Shown piece by piece: positions 1-6,510 of a stretch of 15,315 nucleotides of DNA. The notes beneath the pieces are model-generated. The model saw only the letters and a program-made list of their open reading frames with translations. It ran no database searches and was not told where the DNA came from. The first letter of the stretch is position 1. Each line of letters begins with the position of its first letter. Origin of the DNA: Desulfobulbus sp. (lineage in GTDB: Bacteria; Desulfobacterota; Desulfobulbia; Desulfobulbales; Desulfobulbaceae); assembly GCA_028684915.1 (NCBI GenBank), contig JAQUEZ010000148.1, positions 1-15,315 of the forward strand, written 5' to 3'. The position numbers and the translations under genes were made by a program.

Positions 1-87
1 AGGGATCAAGAATTAGTCATTGTAGTAATTGCTGTTGGGAAGCGCGATAAAAACCAAGTTTACAAAATCGCCAGCAGCAGGGCATAG
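1..87 (+). CDS. RelE/ParE-family toxin, C-terminal fragment (5' end outside window)
   Basis: The frame is open from the first base and ends at TAG (85-87), giving 28 residues. The text includes ELVIVVIAVGKRDKNQVYK, which matches the last beta strand and tail of RelE/StbE mRNA interferases (the usual pattern is L-V-V-hydrophobic-V-A-V-G-K-R-x-x-x-x-V-Y). RelE toxins cleave mRNA at the ribosomal A site and are normally paired with an upstream antitoxin, which would lie left of the window. A strong terminator follows 22 bp downstream. The catalytic residues upstream cannot be checked. ParE-like gyrase poisons share the fold, so the exact subfamily is open. Confidence 0.75.
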   Translation, partial: RDQELVIVVIAVGKRDKNQVYKIASSRA

Positions 88-108
88 CCTTAAGTGAGTA
101 TTAAAAAA

Positions 109-150
109 ATAGCGGCAAGAGATATTCGCTCTCTGGCCGCTATGTTTTTT
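109..150. terminator. Strong intrinsic terminator, probably bidirectional
   Basis: An 8-bp perfect stem (ATAGCGGC 109-116 with GCCGCTAT 136-143), one A/G mismatch, then a 5-bp inner stem (AGAGA 118-122 with TCTCT 130-134) closing a 7-nt loop. A T-run follows at 145-150 on the plus strand. On the minus strand the stem is followed by seven T's (complement of 103-109). It can end the RelE transcript from the left and any minus-strand transcript (Hachiman operon or the tmRNA-like segment) from the right. Confidence 0.85.
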
Positions 151-191
151 GTTGCTCATCTGAAATATGTATTTCCTTCATATTTTTCAAA

Positions 192-222
192 TGGCACCGG
201 GAGTTGAACCCGCGTCCACCGT
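192..222 (-). ncRNA. tmRNA 3'-end-like segment (T-arm), incomplete
   Basis: Read on the minus strand, 217-198 is GGACGCGGGTTCAACTCCCG, identical to the highly conserved T-arm block of bacterial tmRNA (ssrA). The next bases are GTGCCATTTG, with no correctly spaced CCA end. The upstream part (to about 330) has no recognisable tmRNA 5' half, and the hamB gene occupies the space where the 5' half would be. It is therefore more likely a broken or duplicated 3' end, as left by elements that integrate into ssrA, than a working gene. The terminator at 109-150 sits just beyond it, as expected for an original ssrA 3' flank. Confidence 0.4.
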
Positions 223-517
223 GGATTGAAGGCCTTTCGTAAGTGGTCCGGGATACATTCGGGATACCTTGTCAATCCTGATGTCGAAGCGGTGGGCTTC
301 CTGCTCCCAAGGCCGCCGCGCCGGGCAAAATTTGTTCGATATTGTTGAAGTTACAATACACCGTTTGCGAGGTTTGCAGTAAAGAGCGTTTCAACGGAAG
401 AAGAACCGCCACCAAAGCCGCCACCCACCAAGCTTATATCAATTCCCCATACTGTCCTCGTTTTTCCAGATAGTGTTGGAAGGGCGAGAGAGAAATCCGT
501 TCTTATCAGATATGAGC
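223..517. other. Non-coding stretch downstream of hamB
   Basis: No convincing gene lies here. The region contains a direct repeat of CGGGATAC (within 249-268) and GC-rich sequence around 300-325. A 61-codon minus-strand frame (351-536) overlaps the end of hamB, lacks recognisable domains and is probably spurious. This stretch may hold the rest of an attachment-site scar or tmRNA remnant. Confidence 0.4.
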
Positions 518-2803
518 CTACTCTGGCAAATACCACTCAGCCATTTCTTGTATGTATTTAGGGGCGTCAGATATTTCAGGTTTAAAGGTAATTGTGTCTT
601 CGTTGATGAATATTATGTATTTTGATATTTCTGCTACATCTTCAGGTGGGAAGCCATAACGCATTAATAGCGTATGAACCGTATTGTTTGTTCCAAATCT
701 TAATAACTCTATCATTTTGTCAGATCGTTGGTCCGACGTTTCGTCTTTATATATTTTAAATGTCGTTATAAACGAGTCAGTAAGTGAAAATGAGATCACT
801 TGATCCAGATAATCGTATGTATCAAAAACCACAGCGTCATAGCTGACATTCTTAGCTAAGGTGGTTTGATCGAAAATCGAATAAGTTTTAGTCAGCGTGC
901 TCTTTGGCAATTTGGCAGCTTGTTGAGAAAATAAAGCGTAGCCTTTTCTGCCTTCATCCTTGTTAGAAATATAACTAAAGCGAATGCCAACGATTTCCCT
1001 GAAAGAACGGCCTTGTATTGCCTGGATAAGTATAGATATTGCTTGCCTAAAGACCGCTAGTTCCCCTTCATGTAAAAGCCTATTGATTGATGTTTCATAG
1101 ATAGAACAAAAATATTGTTTTAATGATTCTCTCTTGAACTGATTACTTGAACCATGCAGGTTGTCTTTTATTGAATTTTCATTGTAGATAATATCCAATA
1201 TTGCTTTGCAGCATTTTAATATTTCAATATTTTTCAAACGTTCAATTTTTGATATCGGAGCCTGTTTATCGTTGTCAAAACTATCTTCTTTTATTGAACT
1301 TATCAGTTCTGATGTATCAGGGTTGCTTGTAATGTCAGGTTTGTCGATGATTGACATTTCATCCAAAAAGAATTTTTCGTTTATTCTCTGTGAAAGTAGC
1401 TGAGGGCTCTTGGTGAAAACATATCCGAAATCAAATTTTGGGTCATTGGATAGCCTGCCGGCTCTTCCTATGAGGTTTTTAAATGATAATGATCTGCTTT
1501 GCTCGCTGTCTCCAAGAATATTCATATTATTAAGCCACACAATATCAAATGGCATATTAACACCTTGCGCTAGCGTACTTGTCGCGAAGCAGATTTTAGC
1601 GTGTCCTTTTCTGATTAAATCTTCGACAAGAAATCTTACCTCTAGTGGCACGGAGCCATGGTGAATAACTATGCCTTTGCGCAATAATGATACAAGCTCA
1701 GAGGTGTGGTCATCATTATCTGCCCCCAGTAGATGCTCGATTGTATTAATTATTTCTTCTGCTTCTATTGAGTTTATGTCTTCATAGCGGTCAATATATT
1801 TCCTGAACGGTTCAATGTATTTACCGTTATATATAGATGTTTTTGATACATATACGAGGACAGTGTGAGTGCCGTCAAATGCAAAATCGTTAAATCTCTG
1901 TTCGTACTCTATGCATTTTTTGATTTGATGCCCCCTGCAAAGAAACGGCGAGAATTGATAGTATTTCTTATTTTTATGTTGATATATGAATATCTTTCCA
2001 ACTGCACCATGCGTATATAATCTTGAGTATCCGTCTTGTTCAGAAAAATTATGTTTTTTTAGCTGTGCACCTGGGTTTTCAACGAATGGATGTGCAAAAA
2101 TTATTTTAGCTGTATTAAAATGCTGCTTAACTCTTCGTACGAGCACATCGAAAACAACTCCCCTTTCACTTTCTTCTGAGACTTGAGCTTCGTCAAAGAA
2201 GAATACTTTAATATTCAAATTTAGATTCGAAGAAAATAGATCCCTTGCACGCTCGGGCGTAAGAATGAAAATTCGCCTGAGCTCTCTAGACTTGAATATT
2301 TCATCAACAAAAGATGATATCATTACATTTTTATCACCTTTAAATTTTTGCTTCATTGTATTGATATATTCTGCAATTAAAGCTCTAGATGGGACAATTA
2401 TAACAGCATCACCATTATCATCAGCAATAAAATCTCTTATTGAATATGACTTTCCTGCACTTGTTGGCGCAGAGATTGAAATTATTTTATTTTCATTTAC
2501 AGCCCTTCTGACACTCGCCTGTACAGGTGTCAAGTACTCTCCAAAATCTTCCTTGTGTTGCCGCCCTATCCCAGACAATAAAAATGAATATAGGTTATTC
2601 TGTTCAGTTAATTTGTAAAAAAGCCCGAGGGTCGCGATAATTTTCTCTTCTTCTGATTTAAATATATCGGCGTGAAATTTCTTGTAATATGTTATTCTCT
2701 CTAAAATTTCTGAGCTTATAGGCCCTTCTTTGTGAAGAATATCTAATAATTCAGAAAGGCTTTTGGTCGGATTGCTATCTTTTGCAATGTCAATTATGCT
2801 CAC
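518..2803 (-). CDS. hamB: Hachiman defense helicase HamB
   Basis: A 761-aa superfamily 2 helicase. Visible motifs: motif I SAPTSAGKS (residues 111-119), motif Ia VPSRAL (137-142), motif II as the DEAH variant DEAQ (204-207), motif IV-like LVYVSKT (316-322), HHG (381-383), motif V ATSTLAQGVNMP (407-418) and motif VI IGRAGR (445-450). The remaining 300 residues form a C-terminal region without a motif I can name. In Hachiman, HamB is an ATP-dependent DNA-sensing partner that holds the nuclease HamA in check and releases it on abnormal DNA, leading to DNA destruction and abortive infection. The start is GTG at 2803, overlapping the hamA stop as GTGA, so the two are translationally coupled. Base composition is AT-rich, unlike the GC-richer phage genes to the right, which points to separate acquisition. 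No frameshift is seen. Confidence 0.9.
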   Translation of the reverse strand: MSIIDIAKDSNPTKSLSELLDILHKEGPISSEILERITYYKKFHADIFKSEEEKIIATLGLFYKLTEQNNLYSFLLSGIGRQHKEDFGEYLTPVQASVRRAVNENKIISISAPTSAGKSYSIRDFIADDNGDAVIIVPSRALIAEYINTMKQKFKGDKNVMISSFVDEIFKSRELRRIFILTPERARDLFSSNLNLNIKVFFFDEAQVSEESERGVVFDVLVRRVKQHFNTAKIIFAHPFVENPGAQLKKHNFSEQDGYSRLYTHGAVGKIFIYQHKNKKYYQFSPFLCRGHQIKKCIEYEQRFNDFAFDGTHTVLVYVSKTSIYNGKYIEPFRKYIDRYEDINSIEAEEIINTIEHLLGADNDDHTSELVSLLRKGIVIHHGSVPLEVRFLVEDLIRKGHAKICFATSTLAQGVNMPFDIVWLNNMNILGDSEQSRSLSFKNLIGRAGRLSNDPKFDFGYVFTKSPQLLSQRINEKFFLDEMSIIDKPDITSNPDTSELISSIKEDSFDNDKQAPISKIERLKNIEILKCCKAILDIIYNENSIKDNLHGSSNQFKRESLKQYFCSIYETSINRLLHEGELAVFRQAISILIQAIQGRSFREIVGIRFSYISNKDEGRKGYALFSQQAAKLPKSTLTKTYSIFDQTTLAKNVSYDAVVFDTYDYLDQVISFSLTDSFITTFKIYKDETSDQRSDKMIELLRFGTNNTVHTLLMRYGFPPEDVAEISKYIIFINEDTITFKPEISDAPKYIQEMAEWYLPE

Positions 2804-3534
2804 TGACTCACTCCAACAAGATATACATATTTAATGCTATCTAGACCCAGATTTTTTTCAGCTGATTCTATTGCGTTCATTAAAATTTGCATAGGGTCGG
2901 CATGATTAATAGAAAATGAAGCGACAATTCCAAATCTATCATTGTTTAAGTTTTCAATTGCTGGTTTTGAAGCCAAGCTTACCAAGTGAACATAATCTCT
3001 AAGGTGTTTTTGATCATCAACAAACCCTTTTGATTGGCTTATTGCGTGCCCGTGAGGGTTAGCACTCCCTGAATATTTTGCCTCCCCAAAATTAATCAAT
3101 TCACCTTGACATACAGTATGAAAATCGAAACCTTCGTTTTGCTTTCGCTGTGGCTTCCATAGCTCTGCTATAGGTAAAATTATATGGTTAAATATTTTTT
3201 CGAGTGCTTTAGTTGAGCCTATCGAAACCATGATTTCTCCAAACTCACTTCCGACATCTGATTTTTTTGTGGTCGATTCAAAAATCTTTACTAATGCAGA
3301 GGCCGTATCCTGAACCGTTCTTTCATAAGCTCTTTTGCAACCAAAATCTAAGTTTGTCATCCAAGAAGTATCAAGTACTTTTTTTGTTAATGCTCCAGAT
3401 ATTACTGTTATATCTTTGACTTTCACATAACATACTTTTATCTTCTTAAATGATGACGAAATCGATACTTCAAAAAAGTCACATCCCCAATCTGTATCAG
3501 AATATTTATTTCCATATCCGGGTTTAGTTTTCAT
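2800..3534 (-). CDS. hamA: Hachiman defense nuclease HamA (DUF1837)
   Basis: A 244-aa DUF1837 protein directly upstream of a helicase, which is the diagnostic Hachiman pairing. A PD-(D/E)XK-like nuclease core is visible: SEFGE (residues 96-100), then FDFH with D137, and the E-x-K motif in NFGEAK (E151, K153), all expected to bind metal and cut DNA. HamA is the effector: it forms a complex with HamB and, once released, degrades cellular DNA. I chose the ATG at 3534; the open frame extends five codons upstream to a TTG at 3549, but the ATG has a weak GAAGTG 8-9 nt ahead of it. The catalytic residues appear intact, so the system is probably functional. Transcription starts somewhere in the AT-rich spacer to the right. 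Confidence 0.88.
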   Translation of the reverse strand: MKTKPGYGNKYSDTDWGCDFFEVSISSSFKKIKVCYVKVKDITVISGALTKKVLDTSWMTNLDFGCKRAYERTVQDTASALVKIFESTTKKSDVGSEFGEIMVSIGSTKALEKIFNHIILPIAELWKPQRKQNEGFDFHTVCQGELINFGEAKYSGSANPHGHAISQSKGFVDDQKHLRDYVHLVSLASKPAIENLNNDRFGIVASFSINHADPMQILMNAIESAEKNLGLDSIKYVYLVGVSQ

Positions 3535-4002
3535 AGGAATACACTTCAAAATAAGTATCCATTGATATATGTTATTGGAGCCTGGCAGCTTATAACGGTT
3601 TAATAAACAGAAAATTATCCATCACATGACGCATTGCAGATGGACATTTTTTCCGCTTATCGTGATATTTTTCTTGAAAAAATGGAAATATCCATTATTT
3701 GCTTTCCGCTTATTGTATCTGAACTCGAATTATCCATATATTGCGTTATCAGGCACCGAAAAGTGAAAAATGAAAGGCGTTGTGATCTTGTTTGTTATGT
3801 GGTTTCTGCCCTATTTTCTTCTGAGATTATGCCCTGAATTGAGCCTGCGATTACGAGGGCCGATAAAACCGCGTATCGAAAACGCCTTGTGTTTATCAAT
3901 CAAGGGGGGAGCCCTGATTCCGCAAACAAATGAGGGAAAAAATGTAAATTGATCGAGATAAAAGTGCAAACCGTGACCTACCACACAGAAGTTGCAGGAA
4001 AA
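3535..4002. other. AT-rich spacer between Hachiman and the prophage repressor
   Basis: About 470 bp without a supported gene. Small plus-strand frames (3634-3837, 3770-3952) have no good ribosome binding site or recognisable domain. The hamA promoter should lie in its left part. The right part (about 3770-4000) changes to a more mixed composition and may contain the prophage edge. I saw no clear attachment core. Confidence 0.4.
3556..3737 (+). repeat. Repeated TATCCAT and TTTCCGCTTAT motifs
   Basis: TATCCAT occurs four times (3556, 3616, 3689, 3731), two of them as TTATCCAT. A longer direct repeat, TTTCCGCTTAT followed by Y-GT, occurs near 3650 and 3703. They sit just upstream of hamA and could be regulator binding sites, though the region is AT-rich and chance recurrence is possible. 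Confidence 0.35.
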
Positions 4003-4410
4003 TCATGCTACTCTTGATTCTGGCTCTCCATCTTCAAAAGAATCCCCTTCAGCCCTTCTTTTTTTCCACTCTTTGAACATCGGAAAAAAACTTTCGATCT
4101 GATTGCGCATCCACTGGATATTGTCAGATTGTCCGGTTTCCTTTGCCCACTGCTCTAACTCTTCATAGAAAACCCAATCGCCTTTCAGTTCATCCAGCCT
4201 TTTGGGGCCGTCCCCTGTCATTATCCATTCGGTAAGTAGCCCAAATCTTTTACCTACCAGATAGGCCCATCCTGGGGGAAATTTCCCTTTTCCTTTCATT
4301 TCTGAAACTGCTGGCTGGGAAATTTTTATTATATTTGCAAGGCTTTGCAGGCTTTTCAAGGTTGTCTCTGATTTTATTCTTGCCCAAATTTCATCAAATT
4401 CATTTTCCAT
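4003..4410 (-). CDS. CI-like prophage repressor (helix-turn-helix)
   Basis: A 135-aa DNA-binding protein. Residues about 15-50 (TLKSLQSLANIIKISQPAVSEMK) form a helix-turn-helix of the phage CI repressor type, followed by a segment FPPGWAYLVGKRFGLLTEWIMTGDGPK that is characteristic of the Bacteriophage CI repressor HTH family. There is no S24 peptidase domain, so induction by RecA-stimulated self-cleavage is not expected. The C-terminal 60 residues are charged and probably serve oligomerisation. It is transcribed away from all the phage genes, the usual lysogeny-switch layout, and faces two operator-like dyads. The start has an AAGGAG 17 nt upstream; a small AGAAAA/TTTTCT hairpin between them could shorten the effective spacing. 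Confidence 0.8.
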   Translation of the reverse strand: MENEFDEIWARIKSETTLKSLQSLANIIKISQPAVSEMKGKGKFPPGWAYLVGKRFGLLTEWIMTGDGPKRLDELKGDWVFYEELEQWAKETGQSDNIQWMRNQIESFFPMFKEWKKRRAEGDSFEDGEPESRVA

Positions 4411-4429
4411 AAGAAAACTTTTATTTTCT

Positions 4430-4482
4430 CCTTGACCAACAAGTTATCTTATTATAATCTTAATTTTAATAAGGTAGCTTAT
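4430..4482. promoter_or_regulatory. Lysogeny-switch control region with two operator dyads
   Basis: A perfect -10 box TATAAT lies at 4453-4458 for rightward transcription, with TTGACC at 4432-4437 (short 15-bp spacing). The dyads ACAAG-TTAT-CTTAT (4439-4452) and ATAAG-GTAG-CTTAT (4469-4482) share half-site AYAAG and have centres exactly 30 bp apart. The first covers the promoter spacer and touches the -10. Minus-strand TATAAT (4456-4451) can serve the repressor itself. The most economical reading is that the adjacent CI-like repressor binds both dyads. Confidence 0.65.
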
Positions 4483-4500
4483 ATTCTTATCCTGTCACAA

Positions 4501-4534
4501 CGCGAATCAATCCCAAGAGCATGCAGCCATGAAA
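4501..4534 (+). repeat. Duplicated leader block, copy 1
   Basis: The first 20 nt (CGCGAATCAATCCCAAGAGC) recur identically at 4821-4840. After a 3-nt difference both copies continue CAGCCATGAAA. Here the ATG of the block is the start codon of the 77-aa gene (4529). Copy 1 also contains a minimal frame ATG-CAG-CCA-TGA (4521-4532) that overlaps this start. Confidence 0.8.
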
Positions 4535-4762
4535 ACAAAAATCGCCCAAACCTACGACTTCCTTTCCTCGTCTCGTTGTCCGAAATGCCAAGGCGAATTT
4601 GAACAACCGTCTCTGCGCTCTCTCGCTTCAGGTTACGAGCTTGTTTACGAGTGCAAGCAGTGCAACAGCTCGTTTGCCTTGGTTCCCGTCACAACCTTCA
4701 AGCTTGGCGAATTAGCCCCCGATACTTGGAACACAACAAACCAGGAGCCAAGCGCAAAATGA
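4529..4762 (+). CDS. Small zinc-ribbon protein (first early phage gene)
   Basis: A 77-aa protein with CPKC (about residues 18-21) and CKQC (about 42-45), a four-cysteine zinc ribbon of unknown role. It is the first gene rightward of the repressor control region, where inoviruses often place transcription or replication regulators. There is no classical Shine-Dalgarno; initiation uses the duplicated leader block. It ends in ATGA with an alternative start (4759) of the next frame. It resembles the CxxC/CxxC protein at 5000-5188, and the two may be distant paralogs. The function is not recognised. Confidence 0.65.
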   Translation: MKTKIAQTYDFLSSSRCPKCQGEFEQPSLRSLASGYELVYECKQCNSSFALVPVTTFKLGELAPDTWNTTNQEPSAK

Positions 4763-4820
4763 TCGTCTGCACTCACGGCTTTCCAGGACAAGGCATGTCT
4801 TACGAACCCATACACCCCAT

Positions 4821-4854
4821 CGCGAATCAATCCCAAGAGCCAACAGCCATGAAA
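4821..4854 (+). repeat. Duplicated leader block, copy 2
   Basis: Second copy of the 4501 block, exactly 320 bp downstream: 20 nt identical, 3 nt different, then CAGCCATGAAA identical. The ATG in this copy (4849) opens the 56-aa gene, so the same initiation region is reused in front of two unrelated small proteins. Confidence 0.8.
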
Positions 4855-5019
4855 CTCACCACGCCACCTTACGACAACCCCAAGGAACCCATCTCGAAAG
4901 AAGAACTCGTCGCGGGCCTGCTTATCTCCGGCTACGTGTCCCTTGTCGACGCCAAGTTAAAAGCCCGTGACCGAAACCTGACCATCCGGATTCGCAAAAA
5001 TGCACGAGCAGCGGCCTAA
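4849..5019 (+). CDS. Small phage protein of unknown function
   Basis: 56 aa. The centre (KEELVAGLLISGYVSLVDAKLKA) could be an amphipathic or winged-helix-like segment, and the C-terminus is basic (RIRKNARAAA), suggesting nucleic-acid contact. I chose ATG 4849 because it sits in the duplicated leader block exactly as the start of the first gene does. An alternative start at 4759, overlapping the previous stop as ATGA, would add 30 residues encoded by the repeat itself. It overlaps the next gene by 20 bp. No family recognised. Confidence 0.6.
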   Translation: MKLTTPPYDNPKEPISKEELVAGLLISGYVSLVDAKLKARDRNLTIRIRKNARAAA

Positions 5020-5188
5020 AGCCAAAACCATCAGCGACATGCTGTGCAGCAAATGCAACCGACCGTTCGAAATCTCCGTGACCACCAACGAGGCCGGCGA
5101 ACTCGAAACCTTTCTCCAGTGCTGGCACTGCTTTTCAAGCATCCGCCTGGAGACGCGCCCACAACCGGAACTGGAAGCCACCACCTAA
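5000..5188 (+). CDS. Small CxxC/CxxC zinc-ribbon protein
   Basis: 62 aa with CSKC (residues 16-19) and CWHC (about 41-44) around a short beta-hairpin-like segment, typical of a treble-clef or zinc-ribbon fold. The N-terminus is basic and the C-terminus acidic. It overlaps the previous gene by 20 bp and is followed by a 54-bp gap before the SSB gene, so it belongs to the early/replication group. It is the second of four small Cys-pair proteins in the element. The role is unknown; transcription regulation is a guess. Confidence 0.6.
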   Translation: MHEQRPKAKTISDMLCSKCNRPFEISVTTNEAGELETFLQCWHCFSSIRLETRPQPELEATT

Positions 5189-5242
5189 CATATAGACCAT
5201 CAACCACGACAAAATCAAAGCTAAAACCAGGAGTAAACCACC

Positions 5243-5575
5243 ATGCCTAACGAAAAAGACCTCATGAACATCAACAACGCCGTTTCCTTTTTCATCATCT
5301 CAGGCCGCATTGAGTCATCCGAGCAGGTGGCCATGAGCCGTGACAACGTCCCGATTTTCAATACCCTCATCAAGGGCAAAGTCCCGGACGAGTACTCCAA
5401 CCCGCCGCAGTGGGCCATCACTTCCAATATTCGCTTCGGCAAGCCCGGCGACATCGTCAACAACATCAAGTCCGAAGTCCGTTGCCGTTCCTATCTGGTC
5501 GAGCATACCGACGAGCGCACGGGCGTTGTCTCAAAAACTCGAAGATACACCCACGATCTCTGGCTTGTCCAATGA
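5243..5575 (+). CDS. Putative ssDNA-binding protein (OB-fold, pV-like role)
   Basis: 110 aa. The pattern NNAVSFFIISGRI near residues 9-21, a central WAITSNIRFGKPGDIV, and an alternating C-terminal strand segment fit an OB-fold like short phage SSBs. In filamentous phages the equivalent (gene V protein) coats viral single strands before extrusion and represses translation of replication genes. Its place directly before the virion genes matches the gV-gVII-gIX-gVIII order of Ff phages. There is a good ribosome binding site (CAGGAG at 5228-5233). The assignment rests on position and pattern, not on a known motif, so another small nucleic-acid-binding protein remains possible. Confidence 0.6.
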   Translation: MPNEKDLMNINNAVSFFIISGRIESSEQVAMSRDNVPIFNTLIKGKVPDEYSNPPQWAITSNIRFGKPGDIVNNIKSEVRCRSYLVEHTDERTGVVSKTRRYTHDLWLVQ

Positions 5576-5599
5576 CGTGGCTGGCCACGATCTCAAGCC

Positions 5600-5652
5600 C
5601 ATGGAGGGCCGACCGGCCTCCGGCGACGGCCGGTGCCGGTCGGAACTCCATG
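5600..5652 (+). promoter_or_regulatory. Large two-tier hairpin containing the start codon of the next gene
   Basis: Outer stem CATGGAG (5600-5606) with CTCCATG (5646-5652), a symmetrical GG/AA internal loop, then inner stem CCGACCGGC (5609-5617) with GCCGGTCGG (5635-5643), both perfect. An alternative inner fold pairs ACCGGCC (5612-5618) with GGCCGGT (5628-5634). The ATG of the 60-aa gene (5650-5652) is paired in the outer stem. Possible roles: translational switch, mRNA processing or attenuation point, or a packaging or origin hairpin of the viral strand. Confidence 0.7.
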
Positions 5653-5832
5653 GACGCAGCCAAGGACGACCTAGTCTGCGGAGCCGCGGACCTCCGGGAC
5701 GAACCCCAGCAATCCTATTCGCTGACCTATAGCGAAATAGGCCTTCGGCTCTGCCAGTGTGTGGAGTCTGGCCTGATCACCGCAGAACAGGCCAAAGAAA
5801 TCGGCAACCAACTCTTTCCTATCAGGGGGTAG
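5650..5832 (+). CDS. Small cytosolic phage protein, unknown
   Basis: 60 aa, acidic at the N-terminus (MDAAKDDLV) with a predicted helical C-terminal half (YSEIGLRLCQCVESGLITAEQAKEIGNQLF). There is no membrane segment. The frame is open back to an ATG at 5572 that overlaps the SSB stop as ATGA, giving 86 aa, but the added residues are encoded by the hairpin and look like non-coding translation. The choice between the two starts is unresolved. It sits between the ssDNA-binding protein and the first coat-like gene. No family recognised. Confidence 0.55.
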   Translation: MDAAKDDLVCGAADLRDEPQQSYSLTYSEIGLRLCQCVESGLITAEQAKEIGNQLFPIRG

Positions 5833-5834
5833 CC

Positions 5835-5972
5835 ATGGAATGGACACCACTCATAAACTCAACCTTTTTTGATGGTGTTCGCGCTGACATGGTGCTGGCT
5901 GCGGCCGGCATTCTCGGCCTTTCACTCATCGTTTTCGGCATTTTCATGCTGATGCGGACCGTCAGCAGATAG
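5835..5972 (+). CDS. Inovirus coat-like single-pass membrane protein (45 aa)
   Basis: 45 aa: a short polar N-terminus with acidic residues (E2, D13, D18), a hydrophobic span about residues 19-39 and a basic tail (MRTVSR). This is the layout of filamentous phage coat proteins: N-out, C-terminus inside contacting DNA. There is no cleavable leader, as in Pf3 phage. The ribosome binding site GGGGGT is 7 nt upstream. It may be a minor tip protein or a second major coat; the next gene has the stronger ribosome binding site. Absent from standard open-frame tables because of its length. Confidence 0.65.
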   Translation: MEWTPLINSTFFDGVRADMVLAAAGILGLSLIVFGIFMLMRTVSR

Positions 5973-6012
5973 AAAACGCCTTTTATCAACCGCAACCTCA
6001 AGGAGCATCACC

Positions 6013-6147
6013 ATGGACGCATTGTTTGGAGCAGTAAGCTGGACCGAAATTACCGCCTTCGTTACCGCAGGACTCTTGGCCATTGTCGGCATTGACCTGC
6101 TGTTCACCGGCGGCAAGTTCATCAAGCGCATCCTTCGCCGCGCGTAA
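6013..6147 (+). CDS. Probable major coat protein (pVIII-like, 44 aa)
   Basis: 44 aa: MDALFGAVSWTEITAF, then a hydrophobic core (about residues 15-33) and a strongly basic tail (KFIKRILRRA) suited to lining the packaged DNA. The length equals that of the leaderless Pf3 major coat, and it also lacks a signal peptide, so YidC-type insertion is likely. Evidence for high expression: the best Shine-Dalgarno of the cluster (AAGGAG, 6000-6005) and a stable hairpin 8 bp after the stop, like the one behind gene VIII in Ff phages. The gene at 5835 is the other candidate for this role. Confidence 0.65.
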   Translation: MDALFGAVSWTEITAFVTAGLLAIVGIDLLFTGGKFIKRILRRA

Positions 6148-6155
6148 TCCCAACA

Positions 6156-6175
6156 GGGAGGGGGCAACCCCTCCC
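6156..6175 (+). terminator. GCAA-tetraloop hairpin behind the coat gene
   Basis: A perfect 8-bp stem GGGAGGGG (6156-6163) with CCCCTCCC (6168-6175), closed by the GNRA tetraloop GCAA. There is no T-run after it, so it is not a classical terminator. It may protect the 3' end of an abundant coat mRNA or reduce read-through into the following genes. Its distance from the coat stop (8 nt) and from the next ATG (14 nt) leaves that next gene without a Shine-Dalgarno. Confidence 0.6.
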
Positions 6176-6189
6176 GCACTCAATCCACC

Positions 6190-6510
6190 ATGGTAAAACT
6201 CAATCCCTTCCAATTCCTGATCGACGCCCTCAGTAACCTGACCGGCGGCCTGATCGCAGATCTGCAAACGCTTTTACTGGGCGTTTTAGTCTGCAGCTTC
6301 ATCGTCATGGCCCTGGGCTATCTCATGGACGCAATGGAAGGCGCAATGAATGCACGCCTTGCCGGCCGCTATTCAAGCGAAGCCGCCAAGGCGCTGGACG
6401 ACCGCAATCAATTTGCCTCGGGCTCTTTCGAATACCAGAAAGCAAACCTGAAATACAGAAAGCTGCTCAACAAAGCCGTCAACCAAGAACTCAACAACTC
6501 AGACCTATGA
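6190..6510 (+). CDS. Membrane-anchored virion or assembly protein (106 aa)
   Basis: 106 aa with one or two hydrophobic segments in the first half (about residues 15-47, IADLQTLLLGVLVCSFIVMALGY), followed by a soluble charged helical half rich in A, K, N and Q (YQKANLKYRKLLNKAVNQEL). It lies between the probable major coat and a run of miniproteins. No family recognised. A structural minor protein or an inner-membrane assembly factor would fit. Its start lacks a visible Shine-Dalgarno and follows the GCAA hairpin. It overlaps the next gene as ATGA (6507-6510). Confidence 0.65.
   Translation: MVKLNPFQFLIDALSNLTGGLIADLQTLLLGVLVCSFIVMALGYLMDAMEGAMNARLAGRYSSEAAKALDDRNQFASGSFEYQKANLKYRKLLNKAVNQELNNSDL

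Noticed and set aside
351..536. Minus-strand frame ending ANLANGVL, considered as a tmRNA tag upstream of the T-arm block
   Set aside because: tmRNA tags end in a hydrophobic ALAA-like tail and lie within a recognisable structure; this does neither, and the frame overlaps hamB.
2800..3549. TTG start for hamA five codons upstream
   Set aside because: An ATG at 3534 with a weak ribosome binding site is the simpler choice.
3634..3952. Two small plus-strand frames between Hachiman and the repressor
   Set aside because: No ribosome binding site or family features; compatible with chance frames.
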